Position numbers and translations under genes: made by a program
Part shown: piece after piece, positions 25,682 through 33,719 of the stretch
How the letters are laid out: every line of letters starts with the position of its first letter
Position numbering within the stretch: the stretch's first letter is position 1
The notes under the pieces: generated by a model
Seen by the model: only the letters and a program-made list of their open reading frames with translations
Told to the model about the DNA's origin: nothing
Database searches by the model: none
From: Thermanaeromonas sp. C210
GTDB lineage: Bacteria > Bacillota > DSM-521 > Neomoorellales > Neomoorellaceae
DNA length: 64,000 nucleotides
Assembly: GCF_013167955.1 (NCBI RefSeq)
Contig: NZ_BLWF01000004.1
Coordinates: forward strand, 416,587-480,586
Direction: 5' to 3'

Positions 25682-25792
25682 CTATGCGCTGCCCTTTTTT
25701 CTGCTATATCCAACAACTGCAAAGATGCCGTACAAAACCATCAGTCCCACTATCATACCCATCCACAGATTAGTTAATACCGCTTCGCCCAC
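25682..25792 (-). CDS. 36-residue single-pass membrane protein
   Basis: GTG 25792 follows GGGAGG closely upstream; stop TAG at 25682. The protein has a short polar N-terminus (GEAVLTNLW), one hydrophobic helix (MGMIVGLMVLYGIFAVVG) and a basic tail YSRKKGSA, so its C-terminus is probably cytoplasmic. It has no family I recognise. It lies 16 bp after another tiny membrane ORF and before the molybdoenzyme gene. Such peptides often accompany symporters or redox complexes. Confidence 0.7.
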   Translation of the reverse strand: MGEAVLTNLWMGMIVGLMVLYGIFAVVGYSRKKGSA

Positions 25793-25808
25793 CCTTCATC
25801 CCTCCCAA

Positions 25809-25910
25809 CTACCGCTCTCCACCGGAGGCTACCCGACTCAGTACATCGGCGACGACAACGATTGCAAAGATGACCACCAACGTGGTTAAGAAAACTTTCC
25901 AGAAAAACAT
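25809..25910 (-). CDS. 33-residue single-pass membrane protein
   Basis: ATG 25910 follows GGGGAGG by 8 nt; stop TAG at 25809. Nearly the whole chain is one membrane helix (FFWKVFLTTLVVIFAIVVVA) followed by a polar tail DVLSRVASGGER. It starts 32 bp downstream of the symporter gene on the same strand. No known family is recognised. Position suggests a small subunit of the Na+:solute symporter, as some SSS transporters have, but this is inference. Confidence 0.7.
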   Translation of the reverse strand: MFFWKVFLTTLVVIFAIVVVADVLSRVASGGER

Positions 25911-25942
25911 AGCTTGTACCTCCCCACTCGAACAAGACTGCC

Positions 25943-27421
25943 CTATTGCGCCTGGGAAAGACCAGACGCAAATCGACCGCCGCGGTTTCGGAACAGCCCT
26001 TTTTCGCCCGGTAGAACCGCGGTCAGGATTATGCCAAGCACACCTGTGACGAGACAGGTAATATACACGTTATGCACACTCTGCCAACCTAACACGGAAG
26101 GTAAAGAGGTAAAGGACCATACGCACGTCGCTATCCAGGCCGCAATAGTAGTAATAACGGCGGCCGCAGTCGAGCGCTTCCAGAACAGACCAAAGACGAC
26201 AAACCAGAAGACAGGCACTAGCCAGGAAAAAAGCCACAGTATCGCCCCAACTATTGGAGGAAGCGTGGCAGCCGGCAGAAGCGCAAGAAGTCCAAGAACT
26301 AGAACCACAATGCGTACCATACGCGTCTGTTCAGCCTCCGACGCGTTAGGATTATAAAGAGGCACATAAATGTCCTTGACGAACAGGGTGGCAGGCGCTA
26401 AAACGGAGACCGCATAAGTAGATAACACAGCACCTAGGAAGGACGCCAGCAACCAAGCCGCTAGCCACCACGGCAGCATCTCTGCAAGCATTGTTGGAGC
26501 AGCCAGCTTTGGCCCAAGCGCATTAAATTCAGGCATACTCTTAGCTGCCATGCCCATAGATACTGTAAAGACCCCAAACAGCCCGTTGAGCGGTGCTGCG
26601 ATCCAAAGGGCTTTCCGCACGGTAGCCTCATCCCGTGCTGCCAGGGCTCCCGATAGCCCTTTTTGGCTGATACCCTGAAAGAACGTGACGGCGAAAACGT
26701 TGCTAAGGCCAAATGCTAGAAATATTTCCCAACTTCCAAATACACTGGTATACTCCGGTCCCGAGGTACTCACGTAATACTCCGCAACTCCATCCCATCC
26801 AGCCGGTAATCCAAAGGTGAGAAATGCTGTCGCAACAATGACGCCCGCGTACATTACCGCTATATTGGCCAAGTTGACGGCGCCAATCTCCCGCATGCCC
26901 GCGATGTATACATACAGAACTCCAAAGATGGCACCTATTATTGCCCCTTCCCTAATACTCACGCCGGTTAGTGTTGATAAGATAATTCCGGCCCCCTGAG
27001 TTTCAAGGGTCAGGATTCCCCAGATAAGCGGTGCCATGGCACACGCCACCAACGTTCGATAGCCCTTACTCTTAAACAAAACTTCCAGCAGCTCGGGTAT
27101 AGTCGAAACCCCCGTCCTCCGTACCCAGCGGCCCGTGGCCACGCATATCACGGCTAAGGTCGTTACATGCGCAATGGAAAACCATATGGAAGGTACTCCC
27201 ATAGACCATGAGTGTTCGAACAACCCTAATATGTGGACGGTACCCAATATAGTCAGTGCCAGGGTGGCTCCCACCTGGAATAAAGGCATATCTCGGCCCG
27301 CAAGCATAAAATCATCTTTTCCTTTTCCCTTTGACTCAGCCTTCTTCGCTACGTAAAGGCCTATTCCCACGATTACGATAAGCTCGTAGGCTATCACCAG
27401 GGCTAGCAACAATCCGCGCAT
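25943..27421 (-). CDS. Sodium:solute symporter (SSS family)
   Basis: About 492 residues with roughly 13 membrane helices. The N-terminal VIAYELIVIVGIGLYVAKKAESKGKGKDDFMLAGRDMP block is typical of SSS transporters, as are GADITL-region equivalents (ILGTVHILGLFEHSW) and FQGISQKGLSGALAARDE. It should bring a small organic substrate in with Na+. ATG 27421 follows GGGAG by 8 nt. Substrate unknown; the gene lies between a cupin gene and two tiny membrane ORFs plus a Mo/W enzyme. Confidence 0.9.
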   Translation of the reverse strand: MRGLLLALVIAYELIVIVGIGLYVAKKAESKGKGKDDFMLAGRDMPLFQVGATLALTILGTVHILGLFEHSWSMGVPSIWFSIAHVTTLAVICVATGRWVRRTGVSTIPELLEVLFKSKGYRTLVACAMAPLIWGILTLETQGAGIILSTLTGVSIREGAIIGAIFGVLYVYIAGMREIGAVNLANIAVMYAGVIVATAFLTFGLPAGWDGVAEYYVSTSGPEYTSVFGSWEIFLAFGLSNVFAVTFFQGISQKGLSGALAARDEATVRKALWIAAPLNGLFGVFTVSMGMAAKSMPEFNALGPKLAAPTMLAEMLPWWLAAWLLASFLGAVLSTYAVSVLAPATLFVKDIYVPLYNPNASEAEQTRMVRIVVLVLGLLALLPAATLPPIVGAILWLFSWLVPVFWFVVFGLFWKRSTAAAVITTIAAWIATCVWSFTSLPSVLGWQSVHNVYITCLVTGVLGIILTAVLPGEKGLFRNRGGRFASGLSQAQ

Positions 27422-27500
27422 GCCCTTCACTCCCTTCAGCTCTGCTTCGGGTGCTAGTGTTCACATTCCGTATTTACTCCGCTAGTCATACATACTTGGT

Positions 27501-27545
27501 GGTGGGCAGGCAACCGGGCCCCCTTGCCCGTTTGTCCCGCCCACC
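27501..27545 (-). other. Long intercistronic hairpin between cupin and symporter genes
   Basis: GGTGGGC (27501-27507) pairs with GCCCACC (27539-27545), and the inner part pairs further (CGGGC/GCCCG). There is no T-run on the minus strand. It may separate expression of the upstream enzyme genes from that of the transporter genes. Confidence 0.55.
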
Positions 27546-27580
27546 GCAATACATATATTGCTTTAGTTAAGTCAGCCCAG

Positions 27581-27946
27581 TTACTTCTTGTATAGTTCTT
27601 TGCGAGCAGGCGTAAAGGTCACTATCATGCGCAGTGTCTCGTTGCCGACTACATACATTTCATGCTTCGAGTTCCTGGGGATAAATAGCGCATCGCCGGG
27701 GCCAAAGTCAAACCTCTCACCTTCGACAATAGAGTAGCCCCGACCGGAGATAAAGAAGTATACGTGGTCAGCTGTGGGATGTACGTCCTGCAACGCTGCT
27801 CCGCCGGGCCGCATTTCCGTCAGGAATATCTCGAGGTCCTCACACCCTAGGCCGGGGTTTGCCAACGGCCAAGAATCCGCGTTCTCATGCTTCGGCGGAA
27901 CTCCAGGCGTAATGTCTTTTACACTCCTTACAAATGCCTTTGCCAT
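27581..27946 (-). CDS. Cupin-domain protein
   Basis: 121 residues, a single cupin barrel. The two motifs are GGAALQDVHPTADHVYFFISGRG (about 50-72; His and His/Asp in metal positions) and FGPGDALFIPRNSKHEMYVVG (about 82-102). Only part of the usual His3-Glu set is seen: D replaces the second His and no Glu follows at the standard spacing, so it may be a binder, isomerase or unusual enzyme. GGAGG precedes ATG 27946. Not obviously a DMSP lyase. It is third in the operon starting at 30188. Confidence 0.8.
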   Translation of the reverse strand: MAKAFVRSVKDITPGVPPKHENADSWPLANPGLGCEDLEIFLTEMRPGGAALQDVHPTADHVYFFISGRGYSIVEGERFDFGPGDALFIPRNSKHEMYVVGNETLRMIVTFTPARKELYKK

Positions 27947-28028
27947 CGTAGCATACCTCCTCTTATTAATGATTTAAGAATTTGATTTTAGGAATAAAGA
28001 TGCTAATGCGGATACTCCGCGATCCGCC

Positions 28029-28916
28029 CTATTGAGTAATGCCGGCCATCTCCTCGGCCAATAACACCAAAGAGGAGAAGTCAAGCTCGCCCTTGCCAGT
28101 CGCCCGGGCAGAGGCCAGGAACTGGCGAGTGAGCGCTGTAATAGGCAGGGATACATCCATACTCCTCGCTATCTCCAGCGCAAGATCGAAATCCTTTTCC
28201 ATCAACCTGGTTGTGAATGCAGGTGTGTAGTCCCTATTGGTGAGAGGCTTGGCCTTATAATTCACGAGCGGCGACCCCACTGCGCTGCCCGCTATAACCT
28301 CCAGCATTTGGCCCCAATTGAGTCCGGCCCTCTCGCCAAATACCAGGGCCTCGGCCAGCATCTGACATGTAGTGCCCACCATAATATTTAGCGCCAGCTT
28401 CATGTAACGGGACTCTTCGCCCCCACCCAGATAGAATTGGTTCTTGCCCAGTATCTTAAATAGCTCGAGGGTCTTCTCGTACGCCTCACGGTCCCCTGAG
28501 CACAGGATACCTAGTGTCCCGGCGGCAGCCAAAACGGTGCTTCCGGTTACAGGCGCCCGGAGAAACTTGCATCCCTTGGCTTCCACAGCTTCATTTACTT
28601 GTAGCGATGCTTCAGGAGACACGGTGCTATGGTCAATCACTATGCCCCCGGGCTTGAGCCCCTCGATTACCCCGTTCTTCCCAAGGCATACTTCTATGAG
28701 GGACTTGGAGTCGGCAATGGTAATGAACACGAATTCGGATGCCTCTGCAACTTCCTTGGGACTGCTGGCAAGCTTTGCCCCCTTACTTACCAGTTCCTTG
28801 GCCTTTTCGGCCGTACGGTTGTAAACGGTCAGCGGGTAGCCGGCCTCCAGAAGCCTCGTAGACATCGGTTTCCCCATGTTTCCGAGGCCTATCCACCCAA
28901 CTCGCGGCTTACTCAT
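28029..28916 (-). CDS. NAD-binding beta-hydroxyacid dehydrogenase (3-hydroxyisobutyrate dehydrogenase family)
   Basis: 295 residues. N-terminal Rossmann fold with VGWIGLGNMGKPMSTRLL (residues 6-23), then NRTAEKA; substrate-binding DHSTVSPEASLQV and APVTGSTVLAAAGTLGIL (about 115-140), and the catalytic lysine in YMKLALN (about 170). Members reduce or oxidise small hydroxyacids such as tartronate semialdehyde, 3-hydroxyisobutyrate or succinic semialdehyde; which one applies is unknown. GAGGAGG lies 9 nt before ATG 28916. It follows the M24 gene by 33 bp. Confidence 0.88.
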   Translation of the reverse strand: MSKPRVGWIGLGNMGKPMSTRLLEAGYPLTVYNRTAEKAKELVSKGAKLASSPKEVAEASEFVFITIADSKSLIEVCLGKNGVIEGLKPGGIVIDHSTVSPEASLQVNEAVEAKGCKFLRAPVTGSTVLAAAGTLGILCSGDREAYEKTLELFKILGKNQFYLGGGEESRYMKLALNIMVGTTCQMLAEALVFGERAGLNWGQMLEVIAGSAVGSPLVNYKAKPLTNRDYTPAFTTRLMEKDFDLALEIARSMDVSLPITALTRQFLASARATGKGELDFSSLVLLAEEMAGITQ

Positions 28917-28949
28917 TCTGATCAGCCTCCTCACTCAGGGTTTGGTAGT

Positions 28950-30188
28950 TCATACCCAATAGTACGCCTTGCTACCGGGTAAACCGCAAGATATCAGCTC
29001 GTCACAAGGATACTTGGTTATTACCTCACAGCCGGTACTTGTAACCACCACCTCCTCCTCTATCCGAGCGCCTCCCTTACCGTCAGCCGAGGGACAGTAG
29101 GTTTCAAGCGCAAAAACCATGCCCTCTTGGAGGGTGAACGGATGGTCCAGCGAGAAGAGCCGGGACACAACGGGTTTCTCCCAAATGCTAAGGCCTATCC
29201 CGTGACCAAACTGCAAGAGGAAGGCTTCCTTCTCGTCCTTGAGGCCGATTTCCTGCGCCGTAGGCCAGTTCTTGGCGATGTCGGCAGTAGTCGCTCCGGG
29301 CTTGACCGCCTTGATGGAGTTATAGAGCCACTCGTAGGCCTTCGCATAGGCCTCCTCCTGGGCCTCGGTCGGCTTGCCACAGACAAAGGTACGGTAATAA
29401 CATGTGCGGTACCCGTTATAAGAGTGCATTATGTCAAAGAACACCAATTCCCCAGGCCGTACGATCCTGTCCGAGAAAACATGGGGATGGGGCTGAGACC
29501 TGGGACCAGAAACAACGTTTATACATTCCACTAGGTCTGAACCTAAGGTGTAAAGAACCTTGTTAGCTACAGCAACCAGATCATTTTCCCTAATACCGGG
29601 TCTTATGTGCCGCACGATCTCCGCGTAGGCAGCATCGGCCATGGCAGCCGCCGTCTTTAAGAGTTCAATCTCGTCCTTGGTCTTAATGATACGGGCATCG
29701 AGCATGGCTTGTTGGCCGTCGACTACTTCGATTCCCCTACTCTCCAGGGCCCTTATGAGGGGAACATCCATAATGTCTACGCCTAAAGGCCTCTTGTTCA
29801 CGCCGTATTCAACTAAGACTTGTTCAATCTCCCGGGCCACTTCCTCTACGTTACCAACCTCAGGAGGTATAGAGCCCCTCATGGAACCCACGGCTGGCCG
29901 TACCCTATCAGCTATCCAAGGAGCAACCAGCCTTTTCGCCGGCGCCGCAGGATCGTACAGAATAGGATCGGCACCATCCGGCAAAATGGTAAATCTGTTC
30001 ATCTTATTACGGCACCATTCGCCAACATGGGTGCCAGTGATATAACGAATGTTATCGAAATCAAAGCATAACATGGCACCCAATCCATACTCCTTTATCT
30101 TCTGTCTCGCCCTCTCCAGCCGGTCTTTACGGAGGCGTTCGTAATTAACCCTTTCTTCAAAATCAACCCCCATTTGGCCGAATCTCAT
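28950..30188 (-). CDS. M24-family (aminopeptidase P/creatinase-like) protein with an altered metal site
   Basis: 412 residues from ATG 30188 (AAGGAGG 8 nt upstream). A creatinase N-terminal domain (about 20-165) precedes the pita-bread domain (about 170-400). Four of the five usual metal ligands are in place: D252 in FFDIMHS, H329 in FGHGIGLS, E362 in FALETY and E377 in RIEEEV. The second Asp (normally GYxSDxTRT) is C263 in YRTCYYRTF. So it is either an unusual metalloenzyme or, like creatinase, a C-N hydrolase that does not need metals. First gene of the sigma-54-controlled operon. Confidence 0.85.
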   Translation of the reverse strand: MRFGQMGVDFEERVNYERLRKDRLERARQKIKEYGLGAMLCFDFDNIRYITGTHVGEWCRNKMNRFTILPDGADPILYDPAAPAKRLVAPWIADRVRPAVGSMRGSIPPEVGNVEEVAREIEQVLVEYGVNKRPLGVDIMDVPLIRALESRGIEVVDGQQAMLDARIIKTKDEIELLKTAAAMADAAYAEIVRHIRPGIRENDLVAVANKVLYTLGSDLVECINVVSGPRSQPHPHVFSDRIVRPGELVFFDIMHSYNGYRTCYYRTFVCGKPTEAQEEAYAKAYEWLYNSIKAVKPGATTADIAKNWPTAQEIGLKDEKEAFLLQFGHGIGLSIWEKPVVSRLFSLDHPFTLQEGMVFALETYCPSADGKGGARIEEEVVVTSTGCEVITKYPCDELISCGLPGSKAYYWV

Positions 30189-30278
30189 TAAGAGTTCCTC
30201 CTTCCATTTGTTGTCTACTGCCGCCGAATCGTAGTGTTTTGGGTGCAGCAGGCCACTGTGAATCGATAATACAAACTT

Positions 30279-30295
30279 TGCAAATAACGTGCCAA
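30279..30295 (-). promoter_or_regulatory. Sigma-54 (RpoN) promoter of the M24-HIBDH-cupin-symporter operon
   Basis: Minus strand TTGGCACGTTATTTGCA, a full -24/-12 match, with GG and GC 10 nt apart. The M24 start is about 80 bp downstream. It is the second sigma-54 promoter of the block. Confidence 0.88.
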
Positions 30296-30562
30296 TCCTT
30301 GTCGACACATTGTTTCTACGGACCTGCTCACACCTCGCTAGGGGCTACTGTAAACAAAGTGTTCAACTTCTTGTTAACCCCCAAGGCATTTCAGGTCAAT
30401 CAACGAAGGATCTGTTAAGTTTTTATACAGTCCCGGAAGCCCTTGATTTATATAAGCTGCTTCCTTTAATTGGGGGAGCCTTAGGACGGTGGTATAGGCC
30501 CACACGGAGAAAGGGGGCAAAGGGCTAAAGAACCTTGCGCGTCTGCCTGGCGAAGCACTACA
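30296..30562 (-). other. Probable enhancer region upstream of the sigma-54 promoter, no gene seen
   Basis: About 265 bp between the promoter and the stop of the regulator gene, with no credible ORF. It should hold the upstream activator sites. A short dyad TGTCGACA lies close to the promoter; ACACTTTGTTTACA near 30350-30370 resembles ACACTTTTTGTCCA upstream of the acoA promoter, a possible shared site (weak). Confidence 0.35.
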
Positions 30563-32491
30563 TTATCTGATACGAATATCGTATTGCCGCATCTTCTTAT
30601 AAAGAGTTGTTCTACTGATACCTAGAGCTTTTGAGGCCTTGGAAACATTACCGTTAAAACGAGCTAATGATCGTACTATAGTTTCTCTTTCAAGGGTTCT
30701 TAGTGATTGAAGCTCGCCTGGCGGCGTACTCCGGCGTTCGCTTTTTCCCTGAAGAACTTCACTAGGAAGGTCTTCAACTCTGATAATATTTTCACGGGCG
30801 AGGGTTATGGCGCGTTCTATACAGTTTTCTAGTTCACGCACATTTCCAGGCCAATGATAAGCACACAAAACATCTATTACATCTTTGTCAATCCTACGTA
30901 TTTTCTTGCCCAGCTTCCTGGAAATCTTCTCTACTAAATATTCAAATAAAACCGGAATATCCTCCACCCTCTCCCGCAAAGGAGGAATTCTAATGACTAT
31001 TACATTTAACCGATAATAAAGGTCCTGGCGAAACTCCCCCTGAACAACCAACTCTTCTAGCGGTGTGTTGGTAGCAGCAACGATTCTAACATTTACCGGA
31101 ATTACTTCATTACCACCCACTCGGATGATTTCATTTTGTTGAAGCGTCCGCAACAGCTTGGCCTGCATGTCCCAGGGCAAGGTACCTATCTCGTCTAGAA
31201 ACAGAGTACCGCCATTTGCCAGCTCAAACTTGCCGGGTTTGCCTCCCTTTTTCGCACCGGTGAAGGCACCCTCACTGTAGCCGAAAAACTCACTTTCAAA
31301 CAGTTCTCGCGGCACCGCACTGCAGTTAAGTGCAACAAACGGGCCATTTCGCCTCGCACTTCCGTTATGAATGGCCTGGGCAAATAACTCCTTTCCGGTC
31401 CCGCTCTCTCCTTCAAGGAGGACTCGTACATTTAATTCTGCTGCAGCCCTGGCCATTTCTACCGCCTTTCTGAGACTTGGACTGTTGCCTATGATGTCAT
31501 CAAAAGTGAAGTGTGCCGTATAACTTCTGTGGTTTTTGGATTGAACACCCTTCATTCTCGATAAGACAACTATGTTACCCAACAATTGGTTGTTTTCAAG
31601 CGCTTTTATCGGTTTTGCCTTAGCAAGATATATTTCACCTTCTGGACTGCCGGTCAGGTAAACCTCTTTAGGTCTCTTGGAATCTGATTCGACTAATTCC
31701 GTGAGTTCGCTTCTGTTCAGGGTTCCCAACTTCTTACCTATGACGTTTTTCCCAAAGCAATTCATTATAGCAGAGCTAACATATTTAATCACACGTTCAC
31801 AATCCATTACAAGGAACTCTTCCGTAATGTAATCTGCCAGTGTCCTAATAATCTCTTTGTGGAATATCAATTCTTTCTTAATTTCCTTAATATACCATTC
31901 TCTACTAATTACGTTAGCCACTAGAGAAACCAGGCCAAGCAAGTAATTGACATACGAAGTCTGGTTTATACGCTTTAAGTCGTAACACCACAGACCGACC
32001 AATCCCTCAATCTTACCGTTTTGGCTAGTAATAGGAGCACAAAAAGACGACCATTCCTTTAAATGTTGGTTATAATGATTCTTTCCAATTACGCAGATAG
32101 GTTTCTTATGGATAAGTGCAAGGGCATAAGCGTTGGTCCCGGCGACCTCTTCACGCAGGTCAACACCCACTGTAATTCCGGCTTCCTGTAGTTTAGAAAG
32201 GGCCTTAATAGAACCTTGGAGATCTACTGCAATACCATGCTTGTCCGCTAATAATACCACCAGATTATCGCCTGACGCGAAATTTAGTAATTTCAATATT
32301 GGTGCGCAGAATTCCTTAATAACTTGTTTATTAATCGTGTCTGTTTTCGCCGACATTAGTTTTGTATTGGCATCAAGATTACGTTTCTTACACCGAACCA
32401 GCGATTCCTTTATTTCTTCCTGGAAGACATCAGGACATCTTTGTAAAGAAGGCAACTGCAACCCCTGGGTTCCAAGGGCTTCGCCTTTCAT
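30563..32491 (-). CDS. Sigma-54-dependent transcriptional activator (AcoR-like)
   Basis: 642 residues. Residues about 60-210 form a GAF-like sensor (AcoR-type N-terminus: LVVLLADKHGIAVDLQG, EEVAGTNAYALALIHKKPICVIG), then a PAS-like segment (about 225-315), the AAA+ domain (about 335-560; Walker A GESGTGKE, sigma-54 contact loop GAFTGA, Walker B GGTLFLDEIG) and a Fis-type helix-turn-helix (NVSKASKALGISRTTLYKKM). It should activate RpoN promoters such as those at 20861 and 30279. ATG 32491 follows GGGGGG by 7 nt. Base composition is visibly more AT-rich than in the flagellar genes. Confidence 0.93.
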   Translation of the reverse strand: MKGEALGTQGLQLPSLQRCPDVFQEEIKESLVRCKKRNLDANTKLMSAKTDTINKQVIKEFCAPILKLLNFASGDNLVVLLADKHGIAVDLQGSIKALSKLQEAGITVGVDLREEVAGTNAYALALIHKKPICVIGKNHYNQHLKEWSSFCAPITSQNGKIEGLVGLWCYDLKRINQTSYVNYLLGLVSLVANVISREWYIKEIKKELIFHKEIIRTLADYITEEFLVMDCERVIKYVSSAIMNCFGKNVIGKKLGTLNRSELTELVESDSKRPKEVYLTGSPEGEIYLAKAKPIKALENNQLLGNIVVLSRMKGVQSKNHRSYTAHFTFDDIIGNSPSLRKAVEMARAAAELNVRVLLEGESGTGKELFAQAIHNGSARRNGPFVALNCSAVPRELFESEFFGYSEGAFTGAKKGGKPGKFELANGGTLFLDEIGTLPWDMQAKLLRTLQQNEIIRVGGNEVIPVNVRIVAATNTPLEELVVQGEFRQDLYYRLNVIVIRIPPLRERVEDIPVLFEYLVEKISRKLGKKIRRIDKDVIDVLCAYHWPGNVRELENCIERAITLARENIIRVEDLPSEVLQGKSERRSTPPGELQSLRTLERETIVRSLARFNGNVSKASKALGISRTTLYKKMRQYDIRIR

Positions 32492-32566
32492 ATCATTACC
32501 CCCCAAAAACTCTCCTTGCACCTACTCTTCCTCGCTAATTACAGAGGCTAATGGTGCGAAAGTGAG

Positions 32567-33277
32567 TTAAAGAGTCCCGTCCGCCATATGCTCATCCTCA
32601 AGTCGTTTTTTTAGCTCCAAGAAATGGTTACGTATCAGGCTTTCTGCTTCCTGCAAGTCCCGTTTCTTAATAGCCTCTAAAATCGGTTCGTGTCTCCCTA
32701 CCAACTCCTTAGCCTTATATTTCCAGACGGAAACACTCAAGTAAGTCCATAGATATACACCGATCGATTCCCAGAGGTTAATAAGTATATTGTTGCCCGA
32801 AGCCTCCACTATTACATTATGGAAGTCAATGTCAGCCCGCACCTGCAATTTTAGATCCTGTAGAAAGTTAGCACGATGCATTTCTATAAGCAATTCTTCC
32901 AGCCTTTTAATGTCTTCGATGGTGATTCTAGAGATAGCCTCACGTATAGCCAGAGCCTCCAGTTCGGCCCTTATAACATATACATCTATAAGATCCTTAT
33001 AGTTGTACTCACGAATAAACGTCCCGTAGTAGGGAACTGTTATAGCTATACCCACCCGTTCAAGATCCCGAAATGCTTCTCTTACCGGCGCCTGACTAAC
33101 ACCTAGTTGTTTGGCTATATGCGTTTCGACTAACCTGTCACCGGGCGCGAATTTGCCCTCTAATATTGCATTCATGATATATTCTTTCACTTGTTCTCTC
33201 AAGACGTGTTTTTTCAGGTATTCTGCATTCTCGTCGTTCAATATGCTTTTTTTCAGATGTGGTAAACTTTGGTCCAT
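32567..33277 (-). CDS. GntR-family regulator, FadR/FCD type
   Basis: 236 residues. Winged helix (about 20-85: YIMNAILEGKFAPGDRLVE, AKQLGVSQAPVREAFRDLE) and an all-helical FCD effector domain (about 95-230) with D-x3-H (DIDFHNVIVEASGN) and the C-terminal HEPILEAIKKRD His, which in this family can bind metal and a carboxylic acid effector. It is likely to repress catabolic genes nearby in the absence of substrate. It has its own sigma-A promoter with a possible overlapping operator. Confidence 0.9.
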   Translation of the reverse strand: MDQSLPHLKKSILNDENAEYLKKHVLREQVKEYIMNAILEGKFAPGDRLVETHIAKQLGVSQAPVREAFRDLERVGIAITVPYYGTFIREYNYKDLIDVYVIRAELEALAIREAISRITIEDIKRLEELLIEMHRANFLQDLKLQVRADIDFHNVIVEASGNNILINLWESIGVYLWTYLSVSVWKYKAKELVGRHEPILEAIKKRDLQEAESLIRNHFLELKKRLEDEHMADGTL

Positions 33278-33289
33278 TAGCCTCACCCA

Positions 33290-33351
33290 TAATCGATAAT
33301 CAAATATCGTTTATCTATAATAATTATAATCTTGTCCCCTCTTCATTGCAA
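33290..33351 (-). promoter_or_regulatory. Sigma-A promoter of the GntR gene with possible autoregulatory site
   Basis: TTGCAA (33346-33351), 17 nt, TATAAT (33323-33328) on the minus strand. Just downstream, at about 33290-33315, the AT-rich ATCGATAATC...ATATCGTTTAT contains related half-sites overlapping the start region, as expected of an autorepressed GntR gene. The promoter is clear; the operator is inference. Confidence 0.7.
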
Positions 33352-33570
33352 GACAATCTTGCTTCTTACCAAAAAAATATGGATAAGGCAAGCGAAATTA
33401 AAAAAGAGGAAAAATAGGGTCCCGCATATTCTACACTGGAGAATGCCTCGGTAAAGGAAGTAGGCCCGCTAGGAATGAAATCATACTGCGGTAGAGGTGG
33501 GCTTTATGCTGTGAGGAAGTTGCTCCCGTAGCCCTCTGCCCCTCACTTCTAAACACGCACCAGACACAAC

Positions 33571-33719
33571 AGTAAGTAACATGGTAAGTAACATGCTGTC
33601 CCTCGGCCGTCGCAGGGGGAGAGCCACGGGAAAATCGAAACAAAGTTTTGCTTCTAGTTAGCGCAGGTAGTGGACCAGGCTGGGCTGGAGGACCATGGCC
33701 GCCGTGGCCAGGGCGGCCT
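33571..33719. repeat. Left copy of the 149-bp IS target duplication
   Basis: The sequence is identical to 35608-35756 except at two positions. It ends exactly at the left end of the IS element. It contains the last 20 codons of flgL (an orphan fragment) plus the downstream 87 bp. Both differences are third-codon, synonymous changes in flgL. Confidence 0.92.

Noticed and set aside
28950-30188. DMSP lyase DddP, with the cupin as a second DMSP lyase
   Set aside because: The M24 ligands do not follow the DddP pattern, and the cupin lacks the full His/Glu set. The assignment would be a guess from fold families alone.
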